From Oscillospiraceae bacterium (GTDB lineage Bacteria > Bacillota > Clostridia > Oscillospirales > Ruminococcaceae), in the NCBI GenBank assembly GCA_017828975.1, contig JAGAJN010000031.1, positions 1 to 64,000 on the forward strand: a stretch of DNA of 64,000 bases, given 5' to 3'. Shown one piece after another: positions 1 to 8,115 of this stretch (the stretch's first letter is position 1; every line of letters starts with the position of its first letter). Both the position numbers and the translations under genes were made by a program. Under the pieces are notes generated by a model. The model saw only the letters and a program-made list of their open reading frames with translations. It did no database searches and was not told the origin of the DNA.

Positions 1-189
1 GAGATCGACTTCGTCCATGATGGTCACCGCATTTTCCTTAAAAATCTGCCGAAAGAAATTCCCGATAAGATTCTCGGTGCGACGGTCAAAGCACAGAGTG
101 GAAAACCGACAGCACATCTCACTGGCACGAATGCGAATGCGGAGAAAAGACCGATGTTGAATCCCACACCGAGGACAGCGGAACGGTAA
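1..189 (+). pseudogene. Possible 3' remnant of a glycoside hydrolase (alpha-fucosidase-like tail)
   Basis: Frame 1 from base 1 reads a plausible protein end (FVHDGHRIFLKNLP, then KEIPDKILG) that resembles the C-terminal beta-sandwich of alpha-L-fucosidases as I remember them. After about base 88 the coding signal moves to another frame, where a Cys/His repeat protein begins, and frame 1 meets a stop at 187-189. This could be a frameshift inside one large modular enzyme, a deletion junction joining two genes, or an assembly join at the contig edge. The family assignment rests on about 30 residues and is weak. Confidence 0.28.
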
Positions 190-1109
190 CAAAAGAGCCA
201 ACCGAAACCACTGAGGGCGTTAAGACCTACAAGTGCGTAAAGTGCGAGTATGTAATGAGAACAGAAACTATCCCTGCAATTGTTCCCGAGCATACTCACG
301 AATATAGCACAGAGTGGAAATCTGACAGCACATCTCACTGGCACGAATGTGCTTGCGGCGAAAAGATTGACATTTCAAATCATATTTCCGACGGCGGAAA
401 GATAACTGTTTCGCCCACAGCCGTCAGCGAAGGCGAAAAGACGTACACATGTACCGTCTGCGGATATGTTATGAAAACAGAAGCAGTCCCCCAAACAGGT
501 ACGTCCAACGGACATTATTATCCTATTTATCCCGTAATACCGACAACATCGACAGAGCCCGGATATACCGTATCGGCAATTAAATTTACCGAAAAGGTAT
601 CCGTAAAAACATCAATAAAGGGCGATACGTTGATACTCAGCTGGGACGAGATAAGCAATGCCGATAAATACTATGTATATCAGTACAAGAACGGCAAGTA
701 TGTCAGCATTAAGTCAACTGCAAATAATTCCGTATCGCTGAAGGGTCTGAAAAACGGCGAAAGCTATCAGTTCCTTGTAAGATACGTTGTTGACGGAAAG
801 CTGTCGCCAATTGTATATTCAGGCAAATCAACGGTCAAGATGATCTTCAAGCCCTATCCAAAAGCAGTTGCGGGAAAGGATAGCGTTAAGCTTAGCTGGA
901 AGGCAGTTCCCAAGGCTGAAAAGTACGCAATCTACAAATACGTTGACGGCAAGGCTATAAAGCTTGCGGAGGTCAAGAGCACTTCCGTGAGAATCAACAA
1001 GCTTTCGCCTGATACGGAATACAGCTACATCGTCAGTGCATATGTTGACGGTAAGTGGACTACAATGACTAAATCGGATGTTGTGACGGTTAGGACTAAG
1101 GCAGAATAA
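69..1109 (+). CDS. Surface-type protein with Cys/His repeats and two Fn3-like domains (5'-partial)
   Basis: The frame is open from 69. Recognisable protein starts near 90 and its true start is probably outside the window. Two copies of a 72-residue repeat begin at about 90 and 306; each has STEWK, DSTSHWHEC, CGEK, then KTY-C-x2-C and YVM-TE. The paired CxC and CxxC with His suggest a metal- or disulfide-stabilised module. A short Thr/Pro-rich linker is followed by two fibronectin-III-like domains (about 590-830 and 845-1105), each with LSW and a Tyr-rich ADKYYVY/AEKYAIY strand. Such tails are common on secreted Ruminococcus proteins. No sorting signal is seen at the C-terminus. Function unknown; a role in surface attachment or as an enzyme appendage is inference. 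A strong terminator follows. Confidence 0.6.
   Translation, partial: DSRCDGQSTEWKTDSTSHWHECECGEKTDVESHTEDSGTVTKEPTETTEGVKTYKCVKCEYVMRTETIPAIVPEHTHEYSTEWKSDSTSHWHECACGEKIDISNHISDGGKITVSPTAVSEGEKTYTCTVCGYVMKTEAVPQTGTSNGHYYPIYPVIPTTSTEPGYTVSAIKFTEKVSVKTSIKGDTLILSWDEISNADKYYVYQYKNGKYVSIKSTANNSVSLKGLKNGESYQFLVRYVVDGKLSPIVYSGKSTVKMIFKPYPKAVAGKDSVKLSWKAVPKAEKYAIYKYVDGKAIKLAEVKSTSVRINKLSPDTEYSYIVSAYVDGKWTTMTKSDVVTVRTKAE
90..495 (+). repeat. Tandem 216-bp coding repeat (two copies)
   Basis: The segment starting AGCACAGAGTGGAAA at 90 recurs at 306, exactly 216 bases (72 codons) later. The next 45 bases are nearly identical, and the Cys/His spacing is conserved through the unit. The window opens inside the array, so more copies may lie upstream. 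Confidence 0.75.
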
Positions 1110-1126
1110 TTTTCCGATAAAATTTT

Positions 1127-1172
1127 AAGGCGTGCATCATACCGAAATGGTAGGGTGCACGCCTTATTTTGT
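1127..1172 (+). terminator. Rho-independent terminator
   Basis: A perfect 10-bp stem AAGGCGTGCA / TGCACGCCTT (1127-1136 with 1156-1165) is followed by a T-rich stretch. It closes the Fn3 protein gene and marks the last clearly chromosomal feature before the mobile element. Confidence 0.85.
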
Positions 1173-1244
1173 TGATTTCTAAATCGAATCACCGCCCCTT
1201 TCAATTATATATTCTACCTATATAGGCGAAAGGAGTGATCAATT

Positions 1245-1391
1245 ATGTCCAAAGAAAAGGTCATTGAAGCAGTGCTGCTGTCCCTGTCATTAGCTTACGA
1301 GGTCACTAAAGCTATTGCAGATTTCAGAAATGGCAGCGAAGAAAAGCTTGACGAAAACACCTCGGACGATGTTTCGGAAGACAGTTCTTAA
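1245..1391 (+). CDS. Small acidic hypothetical protein (48 aa)
   Basis: The ATG at 1245 follows a good GAAAGGAG ribosome binding site at 1228-1235. The product is MSKEKVIEAVLL followed by a short helix (SLAYEVTKAIADF) and a strongly acidic tail rich in Glu, Asp and Ser. There is no membrane segment of full length and no family I recognise. Position and size fit the small accessory ORFs found at the head of phage-like or conjugative modules. It is followed by a palindromic repeat and then the exonuclease gene, so it may be a small partner or regulator of that module. Coding status rests on the ribosome binding site and reading frame only. Confidence 0.5.
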   Translation: MSKEKVIEAVLLSLSLAYEVTKAIADFRNGSEEKLDENTSDDVSEDSS

Positions 1392-1413
1392 TATGAAACT
1401 GGCAGGGTTTCCC

Positions 1414-1456
1414 AAGGGGCGACCCCTTTGTCAATTCGTTCGGTAAATAGCGAAAT
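1414..1456. repeat. Palindromic intergenic repeat, copy 1
   Basis: The core palindrome AAGGGG-CGA-CCCCTT is followed by TGTCAATTCGTT and then ATAGCGAAAT. Almost the same 42-bp block recurs at 52139-52180, 50 kb away beside unrelated genes. The hairpin plus conserved 3' flank is typical of short REP/MITE-like dispersed elements. It lies between the 48-aa ORF and the exonuclease gene. Confidence 0.6.
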
Positions 1457-1568
1457 GAGAAAGGTTTGTAGCTCGGTACCGTTAAATTCATTTTATTGGT
1501 ACTTTACTTATGGGCGACCCTGTCGTTTTTGTCTGAAACAATGAAGGAAAACCAAAGGAGATGAAACA

Positions 1569-2507
1569 ATGGCAAAGGTAGTAGTAAACACAGAAAACCT
1601 GTCCTACGAAGAATGGCTGGAATACCGAAAAACAGGAATCGGCGGTTCCGACGCTTCTGTTGTGTGCGGCATCAATAAGTATAAGTCCCCCATTGAGCTG
1701 TGGATGGAAAAGACAGGTCAGCTGCCATATCAGGAAGCGGGTGAAGCTGCATATTGGGGAACTCAGCTTGAAGGTTTAGTGCGTTCGGAATTTACCAAGC
1801 GTACAGGGATTGAAGTAAAACTTGTCAAGCAGCTGATTCAAAGCGAAGAATATCCATTTATGCAGGCAAATCTTGACGGTATTTGCGAACACCCCGAACA
1901 CGGCACCTGCATATTTGAAGCTAAGACAGCATCTGCATACAAGGTAAGCGAATGGGAAAACTCTATTCCAGCCGAATATATGCTGCAAATCCAGCACTAT
2001 ATGGCGGTAACGGATTACAAGGGAACTTACATTGCCGTGCTTATCGGTGGTAACACATTCAAATGGAAATTCATTGAGCGTGATGATGAAATGATCGCTA
2101 TGCTCATAAGCCTTGAAGCTGACTTCTGGGAGCATATTAAAAGCAAAACTCCCCCGCCCCTTGACGGCTCGGACGCATCGGCAAAGTTTCTTTCGGATAG
2201 ATTTCCCGAAAGTGTATCCGGAACACAAATCGTTCTCCCCGAAAATGCAGATACAATATTAAAGGAGTATGATGCAGCCTGTGAACAGCTGTCCGAAGTC
2301 ACCGAGCGAAAGCAAAAAGCCGAAAATCTGTTGAAGGATATGCTGGGCAATAACGAGGTTGGAACTTTTGGTGACAGAGTCATATCCTGGAAAAGTATGT
2401 CCCAGGAACGCCTTGATACCAAAGCTTTGAAAGCAAATTATCCCGAGCTTTTCAAGGAATATGCAAACAGAATTTCATTCCGCAAATTCTCCGTAAAGGC
2501 GGTGTGA
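1569..2507 (+). CDS. YqaJ/lambda-exonuclease-family viral recombinase
   Basis: Predicted 5'-3' exonuclease of the PD-(D/E)xK YqaJ family (312 aa), which resects double-stranded ends for annealing-type recombination. Visible marks are the N-terminal RKTGIGGSDASVVCG (the RxxGIGGSD signature), a long central region containing QANLDGI, and the catalytic EAKTAS (ExK) near residue 116. The C-terminal third is helical and charged. The start at 1569 follows AAAGGAGATG. It is followed with 2-base spacing by an SSB-like gene, so the two are translationally linked, as in phage and ICE recombination pairs. It lies at the left of a mobile element carrying relaxase and integrase genes and probably helps the element recombine or repair itself. 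Confidence 0.85.
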   Translation: MAKVVVNTENLSYEEWLEYRKTGIGGSDASVVCGINKYKSPIELWMEKTGQLPYQEAGEAAYWGTQLEGLVRSEFTKRTGIEVKLVKQLIQSEEYPFMQANLDGICEHPEHGTCIFEAKTASAYKVSEWENSIPAEYMLQIQHYMAVTDYKGTYIAVLIGGNTFKWKFIERDDEMIAMLISLEADFWEHIKSKTPPPLDGSDASAKFLSDRFPESVSGTQIVLPENADTILKEYDAACEQLSEVTERKQKAENLLKDMLGNNEVGTFGDRVISWKSMSQERLDTKALKANYPELFKEYANRISFRKFSVKAV

Positions 2508-2509
2508 CT

Positions 2510-3268
2510 ATGAACACGGAACAGCCTAAAAGTCGCTTGAACATTAAAGTCGAATCTATTAACAATGAAAGGAAGAATGAAGCTATGAACGATAACGCAA
2601 TAATTGCAAATCAGGGATATATCGCCCTAAAGGATAACACCATTGACATTATCAAGCAGAATCTTAAAAATCAGCCGCTGTCATTTCAGCTGTTTGATAC
2701 GGTTAAGGCACCTTCGGGAGGGTCTACCGTGTTCACTGTCCCGGGAATTTCGGGAGATGAGATTGAAAAATCTATCAGCGGCATTATCCTTGATTACACC
2801 ATGCCGAGAGCATATTGGGAAACGCCAGACCCTGTGGAAGGTACACCGCCGACCTGTTACAGCAAGGACAGTCTTGTTTCCTTTGATGGAAAGGCTTGTT
2901 GTCATTGTCCGTTCAATGATTTCGGGTCAAGGAACGGCGAGTCCAACGCCAAAGCCTGCAAGGAATCGGTGGCACTTTTTATGCTCCGTCCCGGGAATAT
3001 TATGCCTATTATTGTGCGTATTCCCGTGTCAAGCAAGGTCATTTTCCAGCGGTATCTTACAAGGCTTATTGGGAAAATGCTTCCGCTGTCGGGGGTGGTG
3101 ACAAAGATCACTTTGGATAAGACAACTAACAAGGCGGGGCAGCCTTATTCTGTCTACAGCTTTGAAGCGGTGGACGTGCTTTCGTCCGAAGAGGCTGCTA
3201 GGGCTAAGGCGTTTGGTGAGGGATTTATGGCGGTGATGGATTCGGGGGAGAGTAAGGCTGCCGGATAA
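2510..3268 (+). CDS. Phage/ICE-type protein paired with YqaJ, probably single-strand DNA-binding
   Basis: 252 aa from the ATG at 2510, chosen because AAAGGCGG lies 8 bases upstream; an in-frame GTG at 2504 overlaps the exonuclease stop. The central region has a Cys cluster (CCHCPFNDFGS, then KACKE about 15 residues later) like a zinc-binding knuckle in phage-encoded proteins that accompany YqaJ exonucleases. It lacks the RecT/Bet and Erf signatures I would expect of a classical annealase. The C-terminus ends in a flexible Gly/Ser-rich tail, as in many SSBs. A role as ssDNA-binding or annealing partner is inferred from context and the Cys motif, not from a recognised fold. Confidence 0.55.
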   Translation: MNTEQPKSRLNIKVESINNERKNEAMNDNAIIANQGYIALKDNTIDIIKQNLKNQPLSFQLFDTVKAPSGGSTVFTVPGISGDEIEKSISGIILDYTMPRAYWETPDPVEGTPPTCYSKDSLVSFDGKACCHCPFNDFGSRNGESNAKACKESVALFMLRPGNIMPIIVRIPVSSKVIFQRYLTRLIGKMLPLSGVVTKITLDKTTNKAGQPYSVYSFEAVDVLSSEEAARAKAFGEGFMAVMDSGESKAAG

Positions 3269-3292
3269 ATGGCATGCCTTGCTTCCCATTAT

Positions 3293-3331
3293 AATCTCCT
3301 GTACTATTATTATGGTATGGGAGATTTTTTG
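3293..3331 (+). terminator. Terminator after the recombination pair
   Basis: AATCTCC (3293-3299) pairs with GGAGATT (3320-3326), and the stem extends inward through GU and AT pairs. TTTTTT follows. Confidence 0.7.
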
Positions 3332-3515
3332 TATAAATCCGATTCCGACAATCTTCAAATAATCAAAAGCTCAAAAACTGTCATTATCGATTTATCGCCC
3401 TTATCGTATTTTAGAATCGATTTTGAAGCGTTTTGAACTGACAGTTTGATTCCGAAATTTTGCATTCGGTATCAAGCTTTTTCTAACACATTAATTTATT
3501 GTATTTTTTAGATGA

Positions 3516-4751
3516 TTAACGAATAATTGTTGTTTTACTATTCTTTTTCTTTAATCCTTTTTTATCCAAATAAAGAGCAATAATTTTATTTATATCTTGC
3601 TTAAAATATTTACATATCTTGCCATCCATGCAAACTGCATATTTTTTATGTGGACACTGTCCCATTTTTGAATCATATGTATCGAGCGGACTGTAGTTAA
3701 CACAAAAACAACATTTTTTCCTGCTCTCTGTCTTAGAATTCAGATATACTTGTTTTAATCTGTCTTCTGATTTGGATTTATTGTCAAAATCATTTTTTTG
3801 ATTTTTACTATTGCAATCCATTTTATTTTGAGTTAATTCAACTCCTTCTAAAGTATTTCCTGTCTGATTTGCCGAAATCTCTTCAGAAATATTAATTATT
3901 TCTCCAGAATTGTCTTCGAAATTCTTTATGTTTTTACAACATACTGCTCTTATATTCTCCTTGTTGACTTTATCTGAGCTACCCACTAAAAATACAGCTT
4001 CGTTTTCAATTTTAAAAACCTGTTTTACCGAATCCCATTTGTAATATTCCGGTGGATAGTTATCCCTTATTTTTTGAATATGGGTGACAACATGATTTCC
4101 AGTCTTAAGATACCTCTCAATGCCTTTTACGTCCATATCTAACGTTGCACAGATGCTTTCTACATACATGCATTCGTCTTCTGTATTAGTCTTATTGAAT
4201 ACTGTATAAAGTAGGATTCCTATCATGAATTCTGGAAAAGAATACTCGCCGGATTCTTTGTAGATAAACCTCTTAAATCTTTTTAAAGCGGCAGCATTGT
4301 TCAAAATATAGTTATCTTTCTTTATGATGTCAAATAATGACAACATTATTATTGGTTTATCCTCATCATTAAACCATGGACGTGGACTATTCGAAACTAT
4401 TTCATATCTTTCAAGAAAACCACCAATATCAATGTCCTCATAAGCTATTTTCAAATAAAATCGCCTTTTACCCGTCAGTATATTTGATAATGCTGAAGAG
4501 TCATATCCATTTCCGACCCCTAGATTTATAATTACTTCATCCTCATTATTGGCATTAGCACGCAGTAATCTACATTGCTTATTAACATCATCGGTTTTTT
4601 TGACAACACAAGCAATATATCTGCTTACAAGTGTGTATAGTGAGATATCTCCGAAACCATTATTATAATTTGCAAAATACATCAATAAATGGGCTACTAC
4701 ACCAAAGTATAATGTATCCAGAGATTTGATACTATTTTTCTTCTCTTCCAT
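3516..4751 (-). CDS. AT-rich orphan protein with C-terminal Cys cluster (411 aa)
   Basis: I do not recognise this protein. It is the only minus-strand gene in the mobile element and is clearly more AT-rich and Lys/Asn/Ile-rich than its neighbours, which points to separate acquisition. The N-terminal 250 residues are predicted mixed alpha/beta or helical (MLSLFDII, FPEFMIGILLYTVF). A low-complexity Asn/Lys/Ser/Glu linker spans about residues 290-340. The C-terminus has CCFCVNYSP, GQCPHKKYAVC and GKICKYF, seven Cys plus His that could bind one or two Zn. GGAGGATATTTTAAA precedes the ATG. Divergent orientation and autonomous-looking cargo status make defence, regulation or element maintenance possible, but none is shown. 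Confidence 0.6.
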   Translation of the reverse strand: MEEKKNSIKSLDTLYFGVVAHLLMYFANYNNGFGDISLYTLVSRYIACVVKKTDDVNKQCRLLRANANNEDEVIINLGVGNGYDSSALSNILTGKRRFYLKIAYEDIDIGGFLERYEIVSNSPRPWFNDEDKPIIMLSLFDIIKKDNYILNNAAALKRFKRFIYKESGEYSFPEFMIGILLYTVFNKTNTEDECMYVESICATLDMDVKGIERYLKTGNHVVTHIQKIRDNYPPEYYKWDSVKQVFKIENEAVFLVGSSDKVNKENIRAVCCKNIKNFEDNSGEIINISEEISANQTGNTLEGVELTQNKMDCNSKNQKNDFDNKSKSEDRLKQVYLNSKTESRKKCCFCVNYSPLDTYDSKMGQCPHKKYAVCMDGKICKYFKQDINKIIALYLDKKGLKKKNSKTTIIR

Positions 4752-5159
4752 TTTAAAATATCCTCCAAATTAAGTATTTCTGGCTGAAATCCTGTATGAT
4801 ATGCTTTATATAAGCCGTTAGTCTGTAAAGTATTGCTATGTTTATTATCACAAAAGTATAAAAGATATATTCAGAGTTGTACATTTTGAGAACTCAACCA
4901 AATCAATAGGTTGTTTTCCTACTGTTTCCTTGCTGTTTTTCTGCTGTTTTTTTTAATCAGTAGAAAAACAGTTTACATCACCTACATCAATGTGTTATCC
5001 TTACCTCAAGGTCAAAGCCACCCCGAACGAACAACAAATCCGAATACGCCCGCTGCAGCGACAAACAAGGTGTACACATACCTTAAGTATACCGTATTTC
5101 GGATAATTTGTCAAGGATTGGGTGAAACCCTGACCTGATTTTATAAAGGAGGCATTTAT
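4752..5159. other. Intergenic region with inverted repeat; oriT or control-region candidate
   Basis: These 408 bases lie between the divergent orphan gene and virD4. The clearest structure is a 14-bp inverted repeat with one G-T mismatch: CTGTTTTTCTGCTG at 4933-4946 and CAGTAGAAAAACAG at 4958-4971. It is preceded by further CTGTTT direct repeats from about 4922. The T-tract in the loop could act as a terminator. Equally, an inverted repeat just upstream of coupling-protein and relaxase genes is where an oriT would be expected. A 75-codon frame at 4911-5138 has no ribosome binding site or family and I do not call it. Confidence 0.35.
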
Positions 5160-7010
5160 ATGTCAAAAAAACATAAAGAGTCAAAACTGTGGAATGGTGA
5201 TGAACACTACCTCAGCCCTAATGAACGTTACGAGTTAATAAAAAAGGAATATCCCGACGTGTTACCTAAGATAAGCTCCAAGCCGGGCATATTTTGCGGA
5301 ATTACTCCTTTCAGCGAAAAAGGGGAGTACAGCGGAATTCCGCTTGGAAGTGACGGACACATGTTAGTCATTGGCGGCAGCGGAAGCGGAAAATCTTCCA
5401 GCATTGCCAAGCCTACGATGAAAACCTGGTCGGCCCCTATGGTCGTAACAGACATCAAGGGTGAGTTGTCCGAACATTATGGACAGCTTTATGAAAACGG
5501 TCTTGTGAAACGTCCGTATCTGGTTTTTGACCCGATGAACAGCGACGGACCGGGCTATGACCCATTTTGGTGGCTGATGAAGGACAAGTCCAATCTGGTC
5601 AGCAATATAATGGAGATAGCGTATGCCATAGTTCCCGAGATCCCCAATAATCCCAATTATTACTGGGACGACGGCGAGCGGGAGGTCTTAGCGGCTGCTC
5701 TTTTATACGGTTTTAACATGGGCTTTAGCTTTGGGAAAAGCATGTGCATGATCGCTGACTGTACCTTGACGGAGCTATGCAAAAAGCTGTCCAACAGCAC
5801 TGACATACGCATCAGGAGAAAGATAGGCGATATGCTCAACCACAAGGCAGAGCAGCTGGCTTCCTTTGATAGGGGGTTACGCAGCAGGATTTCGGCTTTT
5901 GTTGATGATGAACGGATAGTGCGTTCACTCAGGAGCAGTCGTGAGAATGCCAATGTCTTTTCATGGGACGACCTGTGGAGGTACAACATCTTTCTGCGGG
6001 TGCCCGAAGAACGGATAGTGCAGTGGGGACCTATTGTAAACCTGATGTACTCCCAGCTGATACACTGTCTGATGAGAAGGCCCGACAAGTACAGTCCCGG
6101 AGGTGCATCTGTTTCCCCCGTATTTCTGCTGATGGACGAGTTTGCCCGATTTGGCAAGCTGCAAATGCTCCCCGATGCAATATCTACATTGAGAAGCAAG
6201 CAGGTGAACATCTGCCTGATCATACAAAGTCTGGCTCAGCTGGACAAGATATACGGTGAGGACGACAGGTGTATCATTGCAGATAATTGCAGCTATAAGG
6301 CAATTTTGGGTGCAAATGATGCGGAGACCCAGAAGTACCTATCCGAGCTTATCGGAACGTCCATAGTAGAACGGGAAAGCACTAGCGAACACCTGGACGA
6401 TTATATGGACATTACCGGTTACAGCAGACAGGTCAGCAAAGTCAGTGAGCCGACAGTACCTCCGGCGGAGTTGGCGTATCTGAATGACATAATACTGCTT
6501 TCGCCGTATGGAATACAGAAAATTCCCAAATACAAGGGCTATGACATTTCCGATGAATTGTATCGGTTTGAGATCGAGGCAATCCCTGTGTCAGATGATG
6601 AGCCTGAAATCGAGCGGGAAGGTGAGGTATTTACAACGGCAGAACCCGAAAATAAGGATAATGAGGTGGTCAAAATGATAACAGTAACCGAAAGGCCTAA
6701 TAATACCGACGTATATTTTCCCGAATCGGAGCATGAGCAAAAGCTGACCGTCAATGCAGAACGTGTTGACGGAAAAAAGCTGAGCAGTAAGGTAATGACG
6801 GTGATAGGGGAGCTTGTGGTAAAGCATTTTCCGCTGCTCAGTACCTACGAGTACGGAAAAAACAAACAGGATATTGAGCATGACCTTCAGCCGTTAGATG
6901 CTTTTATGGCAGAGCTTTCGAAAGAAAAGGAGCTTATCTGTCACATTGCAGAGAAAGTTCATTTCAAGGAGCAGATGGAAGGCTCAACTGAAAATTCCTC
7001 GGAAATGTAA
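5160..7010 (+). CDS. VirD4/TraG-family type IV coupling protein
   Basis: ATPase (616 aa) that would hand the relaxase-DNA complex to a type IV secretion channel. Walker A GGSGSGKS is at residues 72-79, and the Walker B strand is VFLLMDEFARFG near residue 325. It is followed by the conserved IIQSLAQL region with TraG-type DNCSYKAILGANDAETQ. The N-terminal transmembrane pair of classical VirD4 proteins is absent, so this is a soluble or shortened form. The acidic C-terminal 150 residues are poorly conserved and may bind the cognate relaxase. AAAGGAGG lies upstream, and the relaxase gene follows after 27 bases. No VirB4 or other channel genes are nearby, so the element probably borrows a helper's channel. 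Confidence 0.88.
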   Translation: MSKKHKESKLWNGDEHYLSPNERYELIKKEYPDVLPKISSKPGIFCGITPFSEKGEYSGIPLGSDGHMLVIGGSGSGKSSSIAKPTMKTWSAPMVVTDIKGELSEHYGQLYENGLVKRPYLVFDPMNSDGPGYDPFWWLMKDKSNLVSNIMEIAYAIVPEIPNNPNYYWDDGEREVLAAALLYGFNMGFSFGKSMCMIADCTLTELCKKLSNSTDIRIRRKIGDMLNHKAEQLASFDRGLRSRISAFVDDERIVRSLRSSRENANVFSWDDLWRYNIFLRVPEERIVQWGPIVNLMYSQLIHCLMRRPDKYSPGGASVSPVFLLMDEFARFGKLQMLPDAISTLRSKQVNICLIIQSLAQLDKIYGEDDRCIIADNCSYKAILGANDAETQKYLSELIGTSIVERESTSEHLDDYMDITGYSRQVSKVSEPTVPPAELAYLNDIILLSPYGIQKIPKYKGYDISDELYRFEIEAIPVSDDEPEIEREGEVFTTAEPENKDNEVVKMITVTERPNNTDVYFPESEHEQKLTVNAERVDGKKLSSKVMTVIGELVVKHFPLLSTYEYGKNKQDIEHDLQPLDAFMAELSKEKELICHIAEKVHFKEQMEGSTENSSEM

Positions 7011-7037
7011 TACCGATTTAAGAAAGGAAGTAAAATT

Positions 7038-7790
7038 ATGGCGAATTATCATTTTGAAGTAAACAATATCGGACGGCGTAAGCACAAGTCCCTGGCAAAG
7101 CTTGTGAACTATATCACGGGGTACAGCATCTATGACAGCCGCAATAAGAAAACATACAATGCCGAAAGATCGGACGTGCTTTATCACGGCATTTTTCTCC
7201 CCGATAATGCTCCGAAGGAATTTATGGATATTCAGAAGCTTTGCACGAAAATTGATGAAGCTGAGCATCGGGTCGATGCTCGAACTGCCCGAGAATTTAT
7301 TGGTTCTCTGCCAAATGAGCTATGCGAGGACGACATTGAGAAAATAGTCCTTGACTTCATTTCAAAGAATTTCATTAGCTGCGGATTGGCTGCTATTGCT
7401 GCCATACACAACGGGCGAAACGAGACCGATCCCGCCAAAAACAATCCGCATGTACACATTCTGGTCACCACAAGAAGGGTCACTCCCGACGGGCTTTCGA
7501 AAGAGAAATTTCGGGATTTTGACAGATTCGAATACATTGACATCTGGCGGGAAAGCTGGGCAGAGATACAAAATCAAGCCTATCGAAACAGAGGTCTTGA
7601 TATTGAGATCAGCTGCAAAAGCCTTGACGAACAGGGTATTGAACGTAAGCCTATAAAGCGTCTGAGCCTGACAGACTGGCAGCGTGAGAAACGCGGCGAA
7701 CGGACTGTTGACGGCGACATTAACAGGGCAATAAAGGAACGTTCCCGTCGGGAAGAGCAGCGTGAACAGGATATAGAGCTATCCCGCTGA
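7038..7790 (+). CDS. MobA/MobL-family relaxase (compact)
   Basis: Nicks oriT and leads strand transfer. The 250-aa protein has the family's N-terminal YHFEVNNIGRR strand, a possible catalytic Tyr in VNYITGYSIYD, and the metal-binding His pair in NNPHVHILVTTRR near residue 140. It has an RESW-EIQN helix and a C-terminal very basic/acidic helix (RSRREEQREQ). Many MobA/L proteins carry a helicase or primase extension. This one ends after the nicking domain, so either it is a minimal relaxase or its 3' part has been lost. AGAAAGGAAG precedes the ATG. It sits between the coupling-protein gene and xis/int. Confidence 0.8.
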   Translation: MANYHFEVNNIGRRKHKSLAKLVNYITGYSIYDSRNKKTYNAERSDVLYHGIFLPDNAPKEFMDIQKLCTKIDEAEHRVDARTAREFIGSLPNELCEDDIEKIVLDFISKNFISCGLAAIAAIHNGRNETDPAKNNPHVHILVTTRRVTPDGLSKEKFRDFDRFEYIDIWRESWAEIQNQAYRNRGLDIEISCKSLDEQGIERKPIKRLSLTDWQREKRGERTVDGDINRAIKERSRREEQREQDIELSR

Positions 7791-7852
7791 CAGCTTCCGC
7801 ATTTCCCGATTTCAAAGTGATATATTATTTTTCTGAAAGGGGGGAGAAGAGT

Positions 7853-8047
7853 ATGACACTTAGTCAGAAATATCTTTTGACAATAAAAGAGGCATCAGAG
7901 TATTTCAATATCGGCATCAACAAGATGTACCGCATTGCAAGAGAAGATATAGACGGAGAAGGCTTCTTCACTATACAAAATTCGTCACGGCTGATGATAA
8001 AAAGAGAGCGGTTTGAAGAGTATCTGAATAAATCTTTCTCGATTTAA
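7853..8047 (+). CDS. xis: Excisionase (Tn916 Xis-like)
   Basis: 64-aa winged-helix protein: LTIKEASEYFNIGINKMYRIA is the MerR/Xis-type helix-turn-helix. It is followed by a wing and RLMIKRERFEEYL, as in Tn916-family excisionases that bind near the attachment site and steer integrase towards excision. The ATG at 7853 is chosen for the strong AAAGGGGGGAG ribosome binding site 7 bases upstream; longer in-frame starts lack one. It ends just before the integrase promoter, the standard xis-int order. Confidence 0.85.
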   Translation: MTLSQKYLLTIKEASEYFNIGINKMYRIAREDIDGEGFFTIQNSSRLMIKRERFEEYLNKSFSI

Positions 8048-8049
8048 TC

Positions 8050-8078
8050 TTGAAAAGGGGCTTCGTGTATGTTATAAT
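8050..8078 (+). promoter_or_regulatory. Integrase promoter
   Basis: TTGAAA (8050-8055), 17-base spacer, TATAAT (8073-8078), directly after the xis stop. The spacer and -10 lie in an imperfect hairpin (GGGGCTTCG...CGAGGCTCC, 8057-8093) whose 3' arm abuts the int ribosome binding site. This could dampen int translation. Confidence 0.65.
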
Positions 8079-8115
8079 AAGCATACCGAGGCTCCTTTCT
8101 GAAAGGAGTAATACT

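Noticed and set aside
3370-3445. ACTGTCA / TGACAGT inverted pair as an operator
   Set aside because: Short arms separated by about 60 bases; could be chance in AT-rich sequence.
4911-5138. 75-codon plus-strand frame upstream of virD4
   Set aside because: No ribosome binding site, biased composition from T-tracts, and it overlaps the inverted repeat; not supported as a gene.
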